This document shows positions 1 through 11,280 of a stretch of DNA of 64,000 nucleotides, piece after piece. How positions within the stretch are numbered: position 1 is the first letter of the stretch; every line of letters begins with the position of its first letter. Source of the DNA: Malania oleifera (Eukaryota > Streptophyta > Magnoliopsida > Santalales > Ximeniaceae). The position numbers were made by a program, and so were the translations under genes. The notes beneath the pieces are model-generated. The model did not search any database. It saw nothing but the letters and a program-made list of their open reading frames with translations, and was not told where the DNA came from. The stretch is from positions 27,867,682-27,931,681 of the forward strand of contig NC_080417.1 of the NCBI RefSeq assembly GCF_029873635.1. The letters run 5' to 3'.

Positions 1-537
1 GACCACGTTTCCCAAGATGATCACGGAGCCAGATTCGTCCAACATCTTCGCGAACCTTACCCCGTCGTCCCTGCTCGAACAACCATTAGCGCAGATCTGA
101 ACAAATTCCTCATACGGTATCCTGGACCTCCGGATCTCTCTCAGCTTCGACTTCACAATTCCCAATTGCGCAAGCCTCAGCACCTTCCTCGCGTCTTCCA
201 CCGTTATTCCCTCCGATCTCGCCGTCGGCGGAACCAGCCCCTCCAGTCGGAGCCGGTCCCTGGCAATGTCCATCACTTTTAACTTCTCCATCAGCCCCTC
301 CCCGGTCGCCCGCGACCGGACCTCCGACGATAACGCCGGCTGGAAGATCCACCTCTTCTGAAGCACGCGCCGGAAGAATCCATCTTCTCCGGGATCCGGC
401 GCCGCGGCCTTCGCCGGATTTTGCGAAACTAGGGTTTTGAGCGAGGAAAGAGACGTAATATGGCAATTTGTGAGGGCTGGACTGGCCATTTTGGAGATGC
501 AGAAGAGTCTCTGAGCGAGAGTTTTCCTGAACGCCAT
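1..537 (-). CDS. Mitochondrial calcium uniporter (MCU) family protein, first exon, 5' partial
   Basis: MCU proteins form the calcium channel of the mitochondrial inner membrane. Reading from the ATG at 537 gives 179 uninterrupted codons to the window edge. The product starts MAFRKTLAQRLFCISK, a basic amphipathic mitochondrial-targeting type N-terminus. It contains GEGLMEKLKVMDIARDRLRL and ITVEDARKVLRLAQL, and ends FAKMLDESGSVIILGNVV. This matches the N-terminal matrix domain of plant MCU homologues as I remember them; family members are about 330 residues, so roughly half is present. The two transmembrane helices and the selectivity-filter DxxE motif would lie left of the window. A downstream in-frame ATG at residue 17 is possible, but the first gives the conserved targeting sequence. 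A competing open frame at 110-466 is a shadow with no family resemblance. Codons are GC-rich compared with the surrounding AT-rich DNA, as expected of a real plant exon. Confidence 0.88.
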   Translation of the reverse strand, partial: MAFRKTLAQRLFCISKMASPALTNCHITSLSSLKTLVSQNPAKAAAPDPGEDGFFRRVLQKRWIFQPALSSEVRSRATGEGLMEKLKVMDIARDRLRLEGLVPPTARSEGITVEDARKVLRLAQLGIVKSKLREIRRSRIPYEEFVQICANGCSSRDDGVRFAKMLDESGSVIILGNVV

Positions 538-1575
538 TGATGAAGAAAGGAATAAGAGAGGATCGGGATTGGATGGACAGGTAGCCGATTGGAATTAAAG
601 CACTGGATTTATCTCAATACTAACGCGAACGGGCCGCCACACACGCTAAACAATATCAGCTTTATATGTAAAGTTTTGAAGGCTGGGCTGGCTCAATTAA
701 TCACAATGAATGCAATATACGCATCAAATTAAAGTTGAATTGCAATTATTGCCATTGACGACGAAGGAAGCACAAAAAGATTGGGATCGAGAAAGAAAAG
801 TAACGGAGGAGACACAGACTAACAGAAGAGGTAGAGAGAAGTAGGAAACCATGAACAGAGAGAATGGAGGCTCTGGGCTTAATATAGGTCCCATGGAGAT
901 AGGAAGAAGAGACCCGAAACCAAATACATGAGGTCTCAACTTCAAAATATCGCGATATTTTAAAATTACCAACGCGGTCCGCGAGACTCGCGTCTACACG
1001 CGAAACGAGAATCGCTCGCTGCCCTACGTTAGGGCATATTCGCGGAAGTCCTTTCCAGAGTTTCCAGGAATAAAGTAATATGCGGGGCAACAGCACAAAA
1101 TTTAATTTTTAAATTACAGGATATTAGTACAAAATTTAATTTAAATTCATAAAATTAATCAAATAACTCAAACTCAATTCAAGTTGAATTAAATTGTACA
1201 ACAAATCGAATTTTAATATTTCTTTATGTTTAACAGGTCACCCGCTCCCCGCTGACGTGTTCATCTGCTGGACGGTGATAAGTCGGTGTGATACATGAGG
1301 CCAAGGCGACGCGAACGTGTCGCCACATGCGCTTAAAAGTTTTACCGTTGGCAAATAAATAGTAATGGGTGCGGTAAATATGTATTAATGTGCCAACTGC
1401 AAAAGAAGATAAGCAAAACACGTCAGTTTCATCCTACGTGGCTCTTGTTTTTATTATTGTTATTATTTTTTGGCCTGATGAGGGAATAATAAATATGGAT
1501 CTGATTTCTGGGCCACATGATATTCACGGGCTTAAAATTCTTAAGAAATAAATTGAAAAAATAACTTATTAAAAG
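538..1575. promoter_or_regulatory. Upstream region of the MCU gene (5' UTR and promoter, boundaries unknown)
   Basis: This is non-coding DNA immediately 5' of the minus-strand MCU start. It holds a GC-rich stretch around 945-1045 with six CGCG tetramers (starting at 951, 973, 980, 989, 999 and 1041) and a perfect 18-bp palindrome at 944-961. The remainder (1090-1575) is AT-rich without coding potential. Promoter function is inferred from position only; I cannot place a transcription start or a convincing TATA box. Confidence 0.4.
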
Positions 1576-2075
1576 TAGGAGTGAGCAAATCGTCGGTTCG
1601 GCTAAATTCGATTAATTAATCGAATTAATCGAAATTTTTGATTAATGAGAACTATTAACTAAATTGACCGAATAGAGGGGCCTCGTCGAACCAAACCCGA
1701 CTGAATTACTTTTTCGGGTAATTCGGTTAACCAAATTTAAGCGAATTAATTTGAAATTCATTAATAAAAATATAATATAATTATAGATTTTTACCAAATA
1801 CTAATTAACATATTAGCAAATTAACATATACTAATTAACATATTAACAAATTAGAATATATTAATTAACACATTAACAAATTAACATATACTTATTTATA
1901 TTTAAATATTAATTAATTATTAAATCGGTTATTTTGGTTAACCGAATTAACATTCCTCTTAACTGAAACGATTAACCGATTAATCAAACTTTGTAAAACC
2001 ATAACTGAACCGACAGATCTAGTGTTCTTCACTAAACCAAACTTATCAGGTTTCACCAAATTATGTTCACCCCTA
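1576..2075. mobile_element. hAT-type MITE (non-autonomous DNA transposon)
   Basis: A 500-bp element is bounded by imperfect terminal inverted repeats: TAGGAGTGAGCAAAT at the left, and a right end that reads TAGGGGTGAACATAA in reverse complement. It is flanked by a perfect 8-bp direct repeat ATTAAAAG at 1568-1575 and 2076-2083. An 8-bp target duplication and T/CAGGGGTG-like termini are the established signature of hAT elements. The interior is AT-rich, with repeated TTAACATATTA-like motifs at 1800-1900 and near-terminal segments rich in CGGTT/AACCG. It contains no transposase, so it would depend on an autonomous hAT element elsewhere. Confidence 0.85.
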
Positions 2076-2502
2076 ATTAAAAGTGTAATGGCAGGCGCTC
2101 ATTGGCCTAACCTGTCCCACTCAGGCCACGTGGCTGTTAAATTATGGTTTTTTTTTTCTCTCGAGCACAAAAATTATATGGATAGGTGGACCTCACGTGT
2201 AACTATTTTTAAATTTGATGGAAAGTCTAACGGTGTTAAAAGTTTAACACTCCCTTTGGGAGTATCTAAGAAAATGTATTGATACCATTTATAATTTATT
2301 ACTTAAAATAAATATTTATACAAAAAAAAAATATATATTGATTTGTATTTTAATATTTTAATAATATTATGAAATAAAGGTGAATGTTTCAATCATGAAC
2401 CTACCTCATATATCTACACTAATTCATACTCTTATGAACCTGTCCCATATATTTACACTAATTCATGTCCCTATGAACCCCCCATATGAAAAATTATAAA
2501 TA
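2076..2502. other. AT-rich intergenic DNA with a short direct repeat
   Basis: No gene is seen. A roughly 40-bp unit containing ATGAACCTGTCCCATATAT or close variants recurs at about 2395-2480, ending just before the Cassandra-like LTR. Otherwise there are only AT-rich runs. Confidence 0.4.
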
Positions 2503-2819
2503 TGTAACGCTCCAACATGGATCTACCAGGGAGCACTGCGTCTCTCCTCCTCCACCTGGACCAGACAACAGGGAGCGGACCTTATCAGACTAATAACTGG
2601 CCCCACAAACCAACATGTGTCCTTTGCAGTGTGTTTTGTTCTCACTCACACACTTCCTGAGAAAACTTCCGAGGTAGTCACCCATTCCAAGATTGCTCCA
2701 AGCCAAACATGCTTAATTATGGAGTTCTTATGGGAAAGCTCTCGAAAAGAAAAGTACACCTTATTGATATGGATAGTAACATCTAATCCTTTTAAGTCTT
2801 TCATTCATGAGCTATCACA
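2503..2819 (-). repeat. Cassandra-like LTR carrying 5S rRNA-derived sequence, copy 1
   Basis: A 317-bp unit starts TGTAACGC and ends CTATCACA on the plus strand. On the minus strand it runs TGTGATAG to GCGTTACA, a proper TG...CA LTR. Its minus strand at about 2736-2666 resembles the internal promoter part of plant 5S rRNA: TTAAGCATGTTTGG matches box A, and GGAATGGGTGAC matches box C. 5S-derived cores inside a roughly 300-bp LTR are the defining trait of Cassandra, a terminal-repeat retrotransposon in miniature read by RNA polymerase III. The same unit recurs at 3980-4296. Flanking 5-mers AAATA and AGTTT do not form a target duplication. No primer-binding site or polypurine tract is recognisable beside it. 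Confidence 0.75.
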
Positions 2820-3979
2820 AGTTTGTCATAATCAAAACAGGAAACGAACTCAAAAAGTCAACAATACCATAACAAAAAAATAGATAGGATTATTTTTACT
2901 AGTTTTTGATAAAAGACATTAAAGTTTTCTAATTAAAAATTTTATTGATAGCTGTGTTAATTTTTTTAATAAAACACAAATATTTTATATTAAATAATAT
3001 AAGATAGTATTATTATTTTTAATTAACAACAGTCTTGTTATTAATGTATATTTTTAATATATAATTATCATATTAGTTTATGTTAAAAAAAAGCATTAAT
3101 AGCTAACTTAAAATTTTAACTTATTTAATGTTACTTTAAATTAATATATGATTCTTTTTGTTCATTGCAAAATTTGAATTATATTTCACCAATAATTGAT
3201 ATGTTATAAAACACAATAAAATATATATATATATATATATATATAATTATTTTTAAATATATTTTAAATTTAAACTATTAATAATTCATAATTAAAATTT
3301 AATTAATAAATATAATAGTAATTTGATTATTTTATTAAGTAAAATAATATAATATTACTAGTTTTAATTAAATATAATCTTGTTTCTTAATGTATAAGCA
3401 TAACGTGTGATTCTTATATTAATTTGTGCTAAAGTAAAATTATTAATAAAATTATTATTTTAATTTATGAAATATTAATTTAAATTAATAAATGATTTTT
3501 CTTCTTCATTTGAGAATCGATTCATGTTCCATAAATAATTAATATGTGTAAATACATAATGAAACAATATTTGAACATTTTTACTGTATTTTTTAAAATT
3601 GTAAAATTATCACTAAAATTTATTATATTTACAAAACTAATGACAATAATGCCACTCATTAATGATTAAAAAATATTTTTTATAACTCCTCAAAATCCAT
3701 TTAAATATTTTTGAAAAATAATTTTTTACAATAAGTACTTATTAAAATACAATTCGCAATGAGTACTTATTAAAATACAATTCAAAATATCCTTGATTTT
3801 TTGTACAAATATTAATTTTAAATAATAAATTATAAATAGTAACAACACATTTTTTTAGTTACTCCACGAGCGAATGAGATGAGACTTTCACTATTTTTGA
3901 AGAAGAATTACAAGGTAATATGAAATTGGCCTTGTACAAAAAAAATATTCCTTGCATGGCTATATGGGAGGAGATATTT
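2820..3979. other. AT-rich spacer between the two Cassandra-like LTRs
   Basis: 1.16 kb of very AT-rich DNA with an (AT)n microsatellite near 3222-3245, no coding frame, and no methionine-tRNA primer-binding site at its right end. Cassandra internal regions are normally only a few hundred bases. The spacer may therefore be a degenerate internal region with insertions, or plain intergenic DNA between two solo LTRs. Confidence 0.45.
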
Positions 3980-4296
3980 TGTAAGGCTCCAACCTAGGTC
4001 TACCAAGAAATACTGCGTGTCTCCTCCTCCACCTAGACCAGACAATAGGGAGCGGACCTTATCAGACTAATGACTAGCCCCACAAATCAACACGTGTCAT
4101 TTTTAGTGTGTTTTGTCCTCACTCACACACTTTCTGAGAAAACTTCCCACGTGGTCACTCATCCCAAGATTACTCCAAGCCAAGCACGCTTAATTATGGA
4201 GTTCTTATGGGAAAACTCCCGAAAAGAAAGGTACACCTTGTTGATATGAGTAGTAACATCTAATCCTTTTAAGTCTTTTATCCATAGGGTATCACA
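3980..4296 (-). repeat. Cassandra-like LTR carrying 5S rRNA-derived sequence, copy 2
   Basis: Direct repeat of the unit at 2503-2819, about 85-90% identical by eye over its whole length. This copy keeps the 5S promoter better. On the minus strand at about 4213-4143 it reads TTAAGCGTGCTTGG (box A-like), then GGATGAGTGACC (box C-like, one mismatch to the usual GGATGGGTGACC). The ends are TGTAAGGC and ATCACA. Its right edge abuts a truncated Sirevirus-like LTR, which suggests it inserted into or recombined with that sequence. Flanks TATTT and AAACT give no clean target duplication. Confidence 0.75.
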
Positions 4297-6200
4297 AAAC
4301 TATAGTATCTCATATGTGTGCTAAGTGTATGAACACATTTACTTTTCTAAGTACGAATGACAGATGAGAAATGAAAGCCAAAAAGCACTTAAATGAGCAC
4401 ATATTTTAGCACAATCAATGCTATAGCAAAGGAGGAGAGCATGAAGTTCTTTTACTTTTCTTTCAAGTTGTATTGTATTGCATTATATTTTCTTTGGATT
4501 TGTAATAATCCTTGGTCTGTAATAATTAATGCATGACATGCATGGTAGGACTATAAGCTCAAATGACCATAGGGAAATCAATGATCATAGAAAAGACTTT
4601 GATCGACCTTCGGTAGACCGACACCATATTTTTAGGCTAAATTAAAAAGTCTAAACCATAGACTGACCATAGTTCCCAGCACATCACTTTGATAAGTCCC
4701 CTATAATTCAATAGGGGTGACTATTTATCAAAATCAAGACCTAAAATGAACTTTGAAAGGGTTTTGGTCGACTAAACCAGTTTAGTTATACTATGCTAGT
4801 TGACCGAACCACTGTTGATTGAAAAGATTAAGTTTCGGTCGACCGAACCTTTACAGTATAATTAATTTGATCGAATGAACCGTACGGAAGTCAACAATTT
4901 GACTTAAGTACAGTGGACCGTTTGTTTTTTAACACAGTGTCCTCGGTCGACCGAACTACAACGTGTCTGATACCCCAACTGTTCGGTCTACCAAATTTTC
5001 AGTTCTATTCGTTCATGATCGACCGAATTGTATGAATGGCCGACCGAACTCTTTGTTGGTCGACCGAACAGTGAACGATTCAAAATAGCCCGAATACGGT
5101 CGACCATATCCTCTGTTGAAAAATGTTATGCTCAATCGAAGCTCATAAAGTGGTCGATCAAAAACTCTCGAGTTGCCAATTTTTACCGAGGTAAAACAGG
5201 AGTTATTTTTATTAACCATACTTAAACTTTTTTAATAATTCCCCTGATAGCCGCAAACGATCAAAATTCTTGGCTTGTCTATATATAGGTCCTCATTTGC
5301 CAAGATTAAGCATAGATTAGTGCTTTGATTAAACAAATTTTCTCTAAAATATTTTGAGCTACATAATCCTATACAAACCTATATATCTCACCTTTTACTC
5401 AAAACTTTGAAAAATCATATTAAGTGAGAGTACCTTGATATTTCTTACATTTCCATTGCAAGCTTATACTCTCTTGTGTGTGATTGCTTGTTGATTTTTT
5501 TAAGAGAGTTAAGCATAAAAGGTTTTTCCCCTAGATTTAATTCGTAAATCCATTTCGCGGGGAAACTTTTATTAGCTTATGAGTCTTTGCATTGTTTATT
5601 GCAAGACTCTTAAGCTTGTCTTGTATTTTGTAGAATTTTTTTTTGACAAGCTTACTTTGAAAATATCTCTTGTGCTTAAACTTTGAGAAAATCATTTGAG
5701 ATAATTTGGTTATATCTTTGGAAATCTTTGAAACCCTATTTGTGGTTGATATGTATTTATATATTGTTTCAAAGATAGATTGATAATACACTCTCACATT
5801 TGATTGATTATTGACATTACTTAGAATACTGTTATTTCACATATTTGCACTGAACTTATAGTTATCATCTTTTGGAAGTGCATTGATTATTGCTTGTATG
5901 TATTGGTACAAATCTGCTTGTATTAGAAGCATTTTATTTGTACGCAATTTTATATTTATTATTGTATTCTAAGCGTAGCTTGAAAGGGTGTTGATCTACC
6001 CCGCAAGGATCGGTTGTAAAGGTTGAGGTCGGCCCTGCTTTAATTTGATCTAGTTGTATTTCGGTGCCGCTTCATCCGTTACGTGAGTCGTAGTGGAATC
6101 CTCGAGCTTGCGAGTTGAGGCGGGGACGTAGGCAGTATTGGCCAAACTCCGATATCATATCGTGTGTTGATCTCTTCCCCGCATAGACTTTTCTTGTTAT
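4297..6200 (+). repeat. Truncated Sirevirus-like Ty1/copia LTR (fragment A) with palindrome array
   Basis: This fragment is related to the complete LTR at 13901-16161. It contains the family's conserved late block (about 6000-6160: AAGGTTGAGGTCGGCCCTG, GTGCCGCTTCATCC, GCGGGGACGTAGGCA, ATCATATCGTGTGTTGATC). A mid-LTR promoter-like segment at about 5275-5330 has CTATATATAG. Between about 4590 and 5165 it carries a dozen degenerate copies of GGTCGACCGAAC. The usual LTR start is missing, cut at the Cassandra-like copy, and the usual end block rich in CCCCCC is missing after about 6200. No coding sequence is present; short open frames at 5013-5225 are products of the palindrome array. Confidence 0.65.
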
Positions 6201-7242
6201 ATGACCAAGTCTGGTGTGCTTCTTTTACCAACAAAAAATAAAAAAACTAATGTCATTAAAAAGTAAATCGTTAACAATTTGGGCCGTATAAATCTAAAAA
6301 GAAAGAAAGAAAGATTGAAATTGAATCATGCACAAGAAAAATGAATCAATAATAATAAAATGGTGAGAAAGAATTTGTCTTAAAAAGTGTTAAAAATCCA
6401 AATTGTTAATTAACACATTATTTTCTATAAAAACAAAAACAAAGGATAGGTTAACATACAATGAATGCAGTGAGTAGTTCCAAGTTCCCAACACCGAGGG
6501 TTGGTAGCAACATGCATACAGGGCCACAGGCACGTGCATATCGCCGTACCCTGGGGGAAGAGAGAGAGAGAGAGAGAGAGAGGATCAAGTCCCCATTAAT
6601 ACTATGCTTCCTGCCCCCAGAAACACCCTCCCCAGTTGGTGAACTCATTTCAGTTGCACATGATTTATGCATGCATGCATGCATGAACTTACCTTTTTTA
6701 TATGACAGATGTTTGGTGAACGCCTTCTTACTGCAACTTTTGTTCTTCCCTTTGTAAGAAACAAAGGAAAATATAAGGAAAAATCATTTTTTTTATGATA
6801 TTTTTATTTGTAAAAAATGATATTAGGAATACAAGTTTTTTTTTTAATATGCTTAATTTTTTTTAAAAATAAAATGTTAATGATATGTAAATCAAAATTT
6901 TTACTTAAATGCGATTAGTTCACATTATTTCTACTCATTGATTGGTCTTAACACTAATCATAGGTTAAGGAATCGGTAGTCTTGGTTTGCTTTTACAAGA
7001 GTTGAGATTGGGAGTTCAATTAAATTGAATATAATGGTCTTTAATTATCTCTTTTATATAAATAACTAAATAAATAAATTTTAAAATTTTAAAATAAAAT
7101 ATAAAATAATGTACAATTTATAAAATGTCTAATAAGACCTACAAAGGAGGGGATCTTATTAGATAAACCCCCTCAGAATTAAATAGATGAGGTCTGAAAT
7201 ACTTCTTTACTCTTTGTTTAATCATTTGGACGCACACACACA

Positions 7243-7282
<40 letters not shown>
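6201..7282. other. Intergenic DNA with GA and TA microsatellites
   Basis: No gene is supported. The stretch holds (GA)n at about 6560-6581, ATGC repeats near 6668-6683, AT-rich sequence, and a long (TA)n tract at about 7247-7282 that is the insertion target of the gypsy element. The overlapping open frames at 6451-6757 are made by the simple repeats and resemble nothing. Confidence 0.45.
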
Positions 7283-7284
<2 letters not shown>

Positions 7285-7715
7285 ATATGCCCATAATAAT
7301 TTAGCTAATGAGGACATGTCAACGCCTATCTCACACTTTCTCCGGGTCTGACATTCGGACGAGTGATTAGCTCCGACCCAATAAAAAGGAGGAGAGATCC
7401 ACGCCAATGCCCTTAATATCCGAGTAATAGACGCACGCACTTATTGCTGGAGAGCGATTCACGCCCTCGTGCAATAAGTGCGAGCCAAACAACGGTCAAC
7501 TCAAGCCCCTATAAGAAGGGATTTGGAGAAAAGGTAAAGGTAAGTCACAAAATACTATTCTACTGTTGCGTTTAGCCTCCCTAAAAGTGTTCCTCTTACT
7601 TAGGCATTGGAGAGATCCCCCGAAGTACACCCCGAGTCCTCCAAGCCTTTCTTCTCTTCCTCTTTCAGGTCAACGAGAGTCGAAGGAGTATCCCTACTAT
7701 TTTTATCCCGCAACA
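7283..7715 (+). repeat. 5' LTR of the Tat-like gypsy element
   Basis: 433 bp beginning TGATATGCCC and ending CCCGCAACA. It is colinear with the 3' LTR, with 13 substitutions and no length change. It contains CCCCTATAAGAAGGG near 7508, a plausible core promoter. An open frame starting at 7566 in the LTR runs into gag. Confidence 0.93.
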
Positions 7716-7716
7716 G

Positions 7717-7735
7717 TTGGCGCCGTATGTGGGAA
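7717..7735 (+). promoter_or_regulatory. Primer-binding site of the gypsy element
   Basis: TTGGCGCCGTATGTGGGAA lies one base after the 5' LTR. TGGCGCCGT-type primer-binding sites are usual in plant gypsy elements of the Tat and Athila groups and pair with the 3' end of a host tRNA. I did not determine which tRNA. Confidence 0.8.
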
Positions 7736-7787
7736 CCTACTTTTAGGAGGCGATACTATCTTGCTCTCGACTTTCAACATTCTAGTA

Positions 7788-9173
7788 ATGCCGACCTCGC
7801 GCAATTCTACCTCTTTCCCTGCTACAAAAGAACCATCCCAATCCATCCAATCCACGCCGGCAAAGTCATCAGGTGTTAGTAGGGAAGAGTTCATCACTTT
7901 CCAGAAGGAAATGAAGGACATGCTCAACCAACTCTTACAACAAAAGAGTCAAGAAGGGCACCTCCTCCCCCAACCGCAAGAGAATCTTAGCGCAGACAAG
8001 CAAGCTAACAAACCAGTGGAGAAAACCCAACCCAACAAGAAGGTAGAAGATGCAAATAGCGTGGACGTCAACCAACAAAGATCCACAGAGCTTGAAGAAA
8101 GAATAAAAAAGATAGATCATATAGAGAAGATGATGAAAGAGGGCAGAACCAAACCCTACTATGGGGAAGCATCCATGAGGTCTTTGGAGCCCCCATTCAA
8201 TAAAGAAATCATGGAGGCTCCATTGCCAAATAGATTCAAGATGCCTACTTTTGACAGGTACGAAGGCTTATCAGACCCAATTGATCACCTAGATAATTTT
8301 AAAATGTTGATGCAGTTGCAAGGAGCTCCAGACGCAATCATGTGTCGAGCTTTTGCAACAACCCTTAAGGGTACTGCCAAAGATTGGTACCGCACACTGC
8401 TACCCGGATCCATCGGTTCCTTCTCAGACATGGAACAACTCTTCACCGGTCACTTTCTTAGCAGCAGGAGGGTTGCTAAAACAACTGGCCATCTCATGAG
8501 TACGGCGCAAGGAGAACAGGAGACTCTAAAAGATTTTATGCATCGCTTCAACACGGCAACTCTAGAGATTCACAACTTAGACATAGGGGTGGCACTAGCA
8601 GCCCTGACAACGGCTCTCCAGCCTGGAAGCTTCTTATACTCGCTGGGGAAAAAGTCGCCAGTAGACATGGGGGAACTGATGGTCTGAGCACAGAAGTACA
8701 TCAATCTAGAGGAGATGATTAATACGAGAGGAAGTCGCCTAGAGCGGAAAAGAAAAAAAAGTAGCAAGGAAAGAGGAGATCCTTATAGATCCGCAAAAAG
8801 ACATGAGACTAGTGCGCTGCATGCGGGTCAAAAAATGAAAGGACAGCACAACAAGTTCTCCACCTACACACCCCTAAATGTACCGCGCTCAGAGTTACTA
8901 ATGCAGATCAAAAGGAAAGACTACATCTCGTGGCCTGAACCTATGCGAACGCCTCTACATAAGCGGAACATATCCAAGTTTTGCGCATTCCATAGGGATC
9001 ACGGCCACGACACAAAAGAATGCATCCAATTGAAGAAAGAAATCGAAGTCCTAATTAGAAGAGGACATCTGTCAAAATTTATAAAGAAAGAAAATCCACA
9101 AAAGGAACCACTCAAGCAAAGAGGGCATGGCAATAAGAGAAGGAAGAGCAGGTCATTGGGGAAATTGCGGTGA
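7788..9173 (+). pseudogene. gag of the Tat-like gypsy element, one internal stop
   Basis: Gag forms the virus-like particle that packages element RNA. The likely start is the ATG at 7788 (MPTSRNSTSFPATKEP). The frame includes a retrotransposon gag domain with FKMPTFDRYEGLSDPIDHL and RAFATTLKGTAKDWYRTLLP. It is interrupted by a TGA at 8685-8687 and continues in the same frame from 8688. The nucleic-acid-binding motif CAFHRDHGHDTKEC (about 8980-9020) is the variant CX2H knuckle seen in Tat/Ogre gags rather than classic CCHC. The frame ends at 9173 in a frameshifted context; the sequence leading to the protease is carried in the other two frames. The TGA stop sits where a CGA codon would fit. 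Confidence 0.85.
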
Positions 9174-9300
9174 TCTTCGGAGGATCCGCTAGTGGAGGAG
9201 ATAGCGGGAGTGCACGCAAAAGATATGCTAAACAGGTGCTGACGATGGAGAAGGGGCCAAGGGGGAAACCAGTAGCAAACGAAACAGAAAAGAAGACGTC

Positions 9301-9906
9301 ATAATCTTTGACATTGGAGACGAAGAATGAGTGCAGCAACCACATGATGACGCTTTAGTGCTTTCCCTACTTGTGGCCAATTATATAGTCAGACGCATAT
9401 TGATAGACAATGGTAGCTCGGCCAACATCATGTTCTGGTCGATCCTGGTTGGAATGAAGATCGGCAAGGAACGACTCAAACAGGTCTCGACCCCCTTGGT
9501 AGGATTCGGGGGAGACACTGTTCACCCCTTGGGTACAATCACGTTACCAGTGACAATAGGGACGACCCCGCAGCAGGTAACAACGTTGACAGAATTCCTA
9601 GTGGTCGACAGACCTTCGGTATATAATGTCATCTTGGGTCGCCCTTTCCTTAAGGCAGTTCGGGCTGTAACGTCAACATACCATCTTAAAATCAAATTCC
9701 CTACACCACAAGGGATAGGGTTTGCAAAGGGAGATCAGGTCGCTGCTCAGAGTTGATATGTAATGGCCCTGAAAGGGAAGATGGAGGCTAGGGAAGCTCT
9801 AACGGTGGAAGATCTAGAAGTAAGGGGAGAGTTTCCTCAGATTAGTACAGTAGATGAAGATATCAAGCACATACCATTGAAGGGCCACCAGGAGAGGAGT
9901 ATATAG
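9301..9906 (+). pseudogene. Aspartic protease region of gypsy pol, broken
   Basis: The retroviral-type aspartic protease releases mature Gag and Pol. The region reads [22 protein letters not shown] with DNGSS as the active-site triplet region, followed by [11 protein letters not shown], the hydrophobic-G-R flap/C-terminal motif. In the same frame stops lie at 9328-9330 (TGA), 9754-9756 (TGA) and 9904-9906 (TAG), so the protease is separated from gag and from RT. It is followed without a frame change by the RT segment. Confidence 0.8.
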
Positions 9907-11280
9907 ATCGGAGATCAATTGCTCAAAACCTTGAAAGCAGAGCTGACCGAATTATTGAACGAATTCACTGATTTGTTCGCATGGTCGGCTGCAGACATGC
10001 CTGGCATCGACCCTGCAGTCATAGAGCACAGGCTGCAAGTCGATCCCAACCATAGACATGTGAAGCAGAAAAAGAGGAGCTTTGCAATGGAGCGGATCAA
10101 AATAATCGATGAAGAAGTGACAAAACTGGTACAAGCTAACTTCGTCAGGGAGGTAGACTACCCGGAGTGGTTGAGTAACGTGGTTCTAGTAAGAAAGCCT
10201 AACGAAAAATGGCGCACTTGCATAGACTTCACTAACTTGAATAAGGGGTGTCCAAAAGACAGCTTCCCTCTTCCCCGAATCGACCAGCTAGTAGATTCAA
10301 CCTCAGGGCACGAGCTCCTCAGCTTCATGGATGCCTACTCAGGTTACAACCAAATCCCCATGAGTCAAGCAGACGAAGAAAAAACGTCTTTCATCACCGA
10401 AAGGGGGCTGTATTGTTATCGGATGATGCCCTTCGGGCTAAAAAATGCAGGAGCCACATATCAGAGATTGGTGAATAGGATTTTTAAAGACCAGCTCGGA
10501 AAAACAATGGAGGCGTACGTGGACGACATGCTGGTGAAAAGCTTGGTAGCGGAGCAACATTGCAAAGACTTGAAGGAAACATTCGAACTCCTTCGACGGT
10601 ACCACATGAAGCTGAACCCATCGAAGTGTGTGTTTGGTGTTTCTGCGGGAAAATTCCCGGGCTTTATGGTGACTCGTAGAGGTATAGAAGCAAACCTAGA
10701 TAAAATAAGAGCGCTACTGGAGATGGAGGCCCCACAGACGAAAAAGGAGATTCAAGTTTTGACAGGGAGGATAACATCCCTCAGCAGATTTGTCTCTTGC
10801 TCTGGGGACAAAGGCTTACCTTTCTTCAAAGCACTACAGAAGAAGGGAGGATTCGAATGGGGGGAGGAGCAGGCCAAAGCCTTTGAATTGCTCAAGCAGT
10901 ACCTCGGATCCCCTCCACTCTTAACGAAAGAAAAGAATGGGGAAGACCTTTATCTTTATGTAGCATCCACAGAAAGTGCCGTCAGCTCTATCCTGGTTTG
11001 GGAAGTAGGAAGGAAACATCAACCCATCTATTACACTAGCAAGGTGCTCAACGGAGCAGAGAAGAACTACTGCAAAGCCGAAAAAGCCGCGTTCTCCATC
11101 GTGTGTGCAGCGCGAAAATTGAGGCCCTACTTTCAGGCCCACAAGGTAATTGTGTTAACAAACCTACCGATGAGACAAATTCTACAGCGATCGGAGAGTT
11201 CGGGAAGGATGACAAAATGGTCAATTGAGTTAAGTGAGTTTGACATACAATATCAACCAAGGCCCGCGGTCAAAGCCTAG
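9907..11280 (+). pseudogene. Reverse transcriptase of the gypsy element
   Basis: An open stretch of 1.37 kb encodes an apparently complete RT. It has the linker DPAVIEHRLQVDP, substrate-loop block EWLSNVVLVRKPNEKWRTCI, FMDAYSGYNQIPM, MPFGLKNAGATYQRL, and the catalytic YVDD box in AYVDDMLVKS. The thumb and connection follow (YYTSKVLNGAEKNY, VLTNLPMRQIL). All catalytic aspartates are visible. The TAG at 11278-11280 cuts it from RNase H in the same frame, and the preceding stop at 9904-9906 cuts it from the protease. As an isolated domain it is intact, but it has no start of its own. Confidence 0.88.

Noticed and set aside
110-466. A 118-residue Gly/Ala-rich protein frame
   Set aside because: It is a shadow in another frame of the MCU exon, which has the recognisable and longer reading.
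2666-2736. 5S rRNA gene on the minus strand
   Set aside because: Only the promoter-containing part resembles 5S, it is diverged, and it sits within a TG...CA repeat present twice, so a Cassandra-like LTR explains it.
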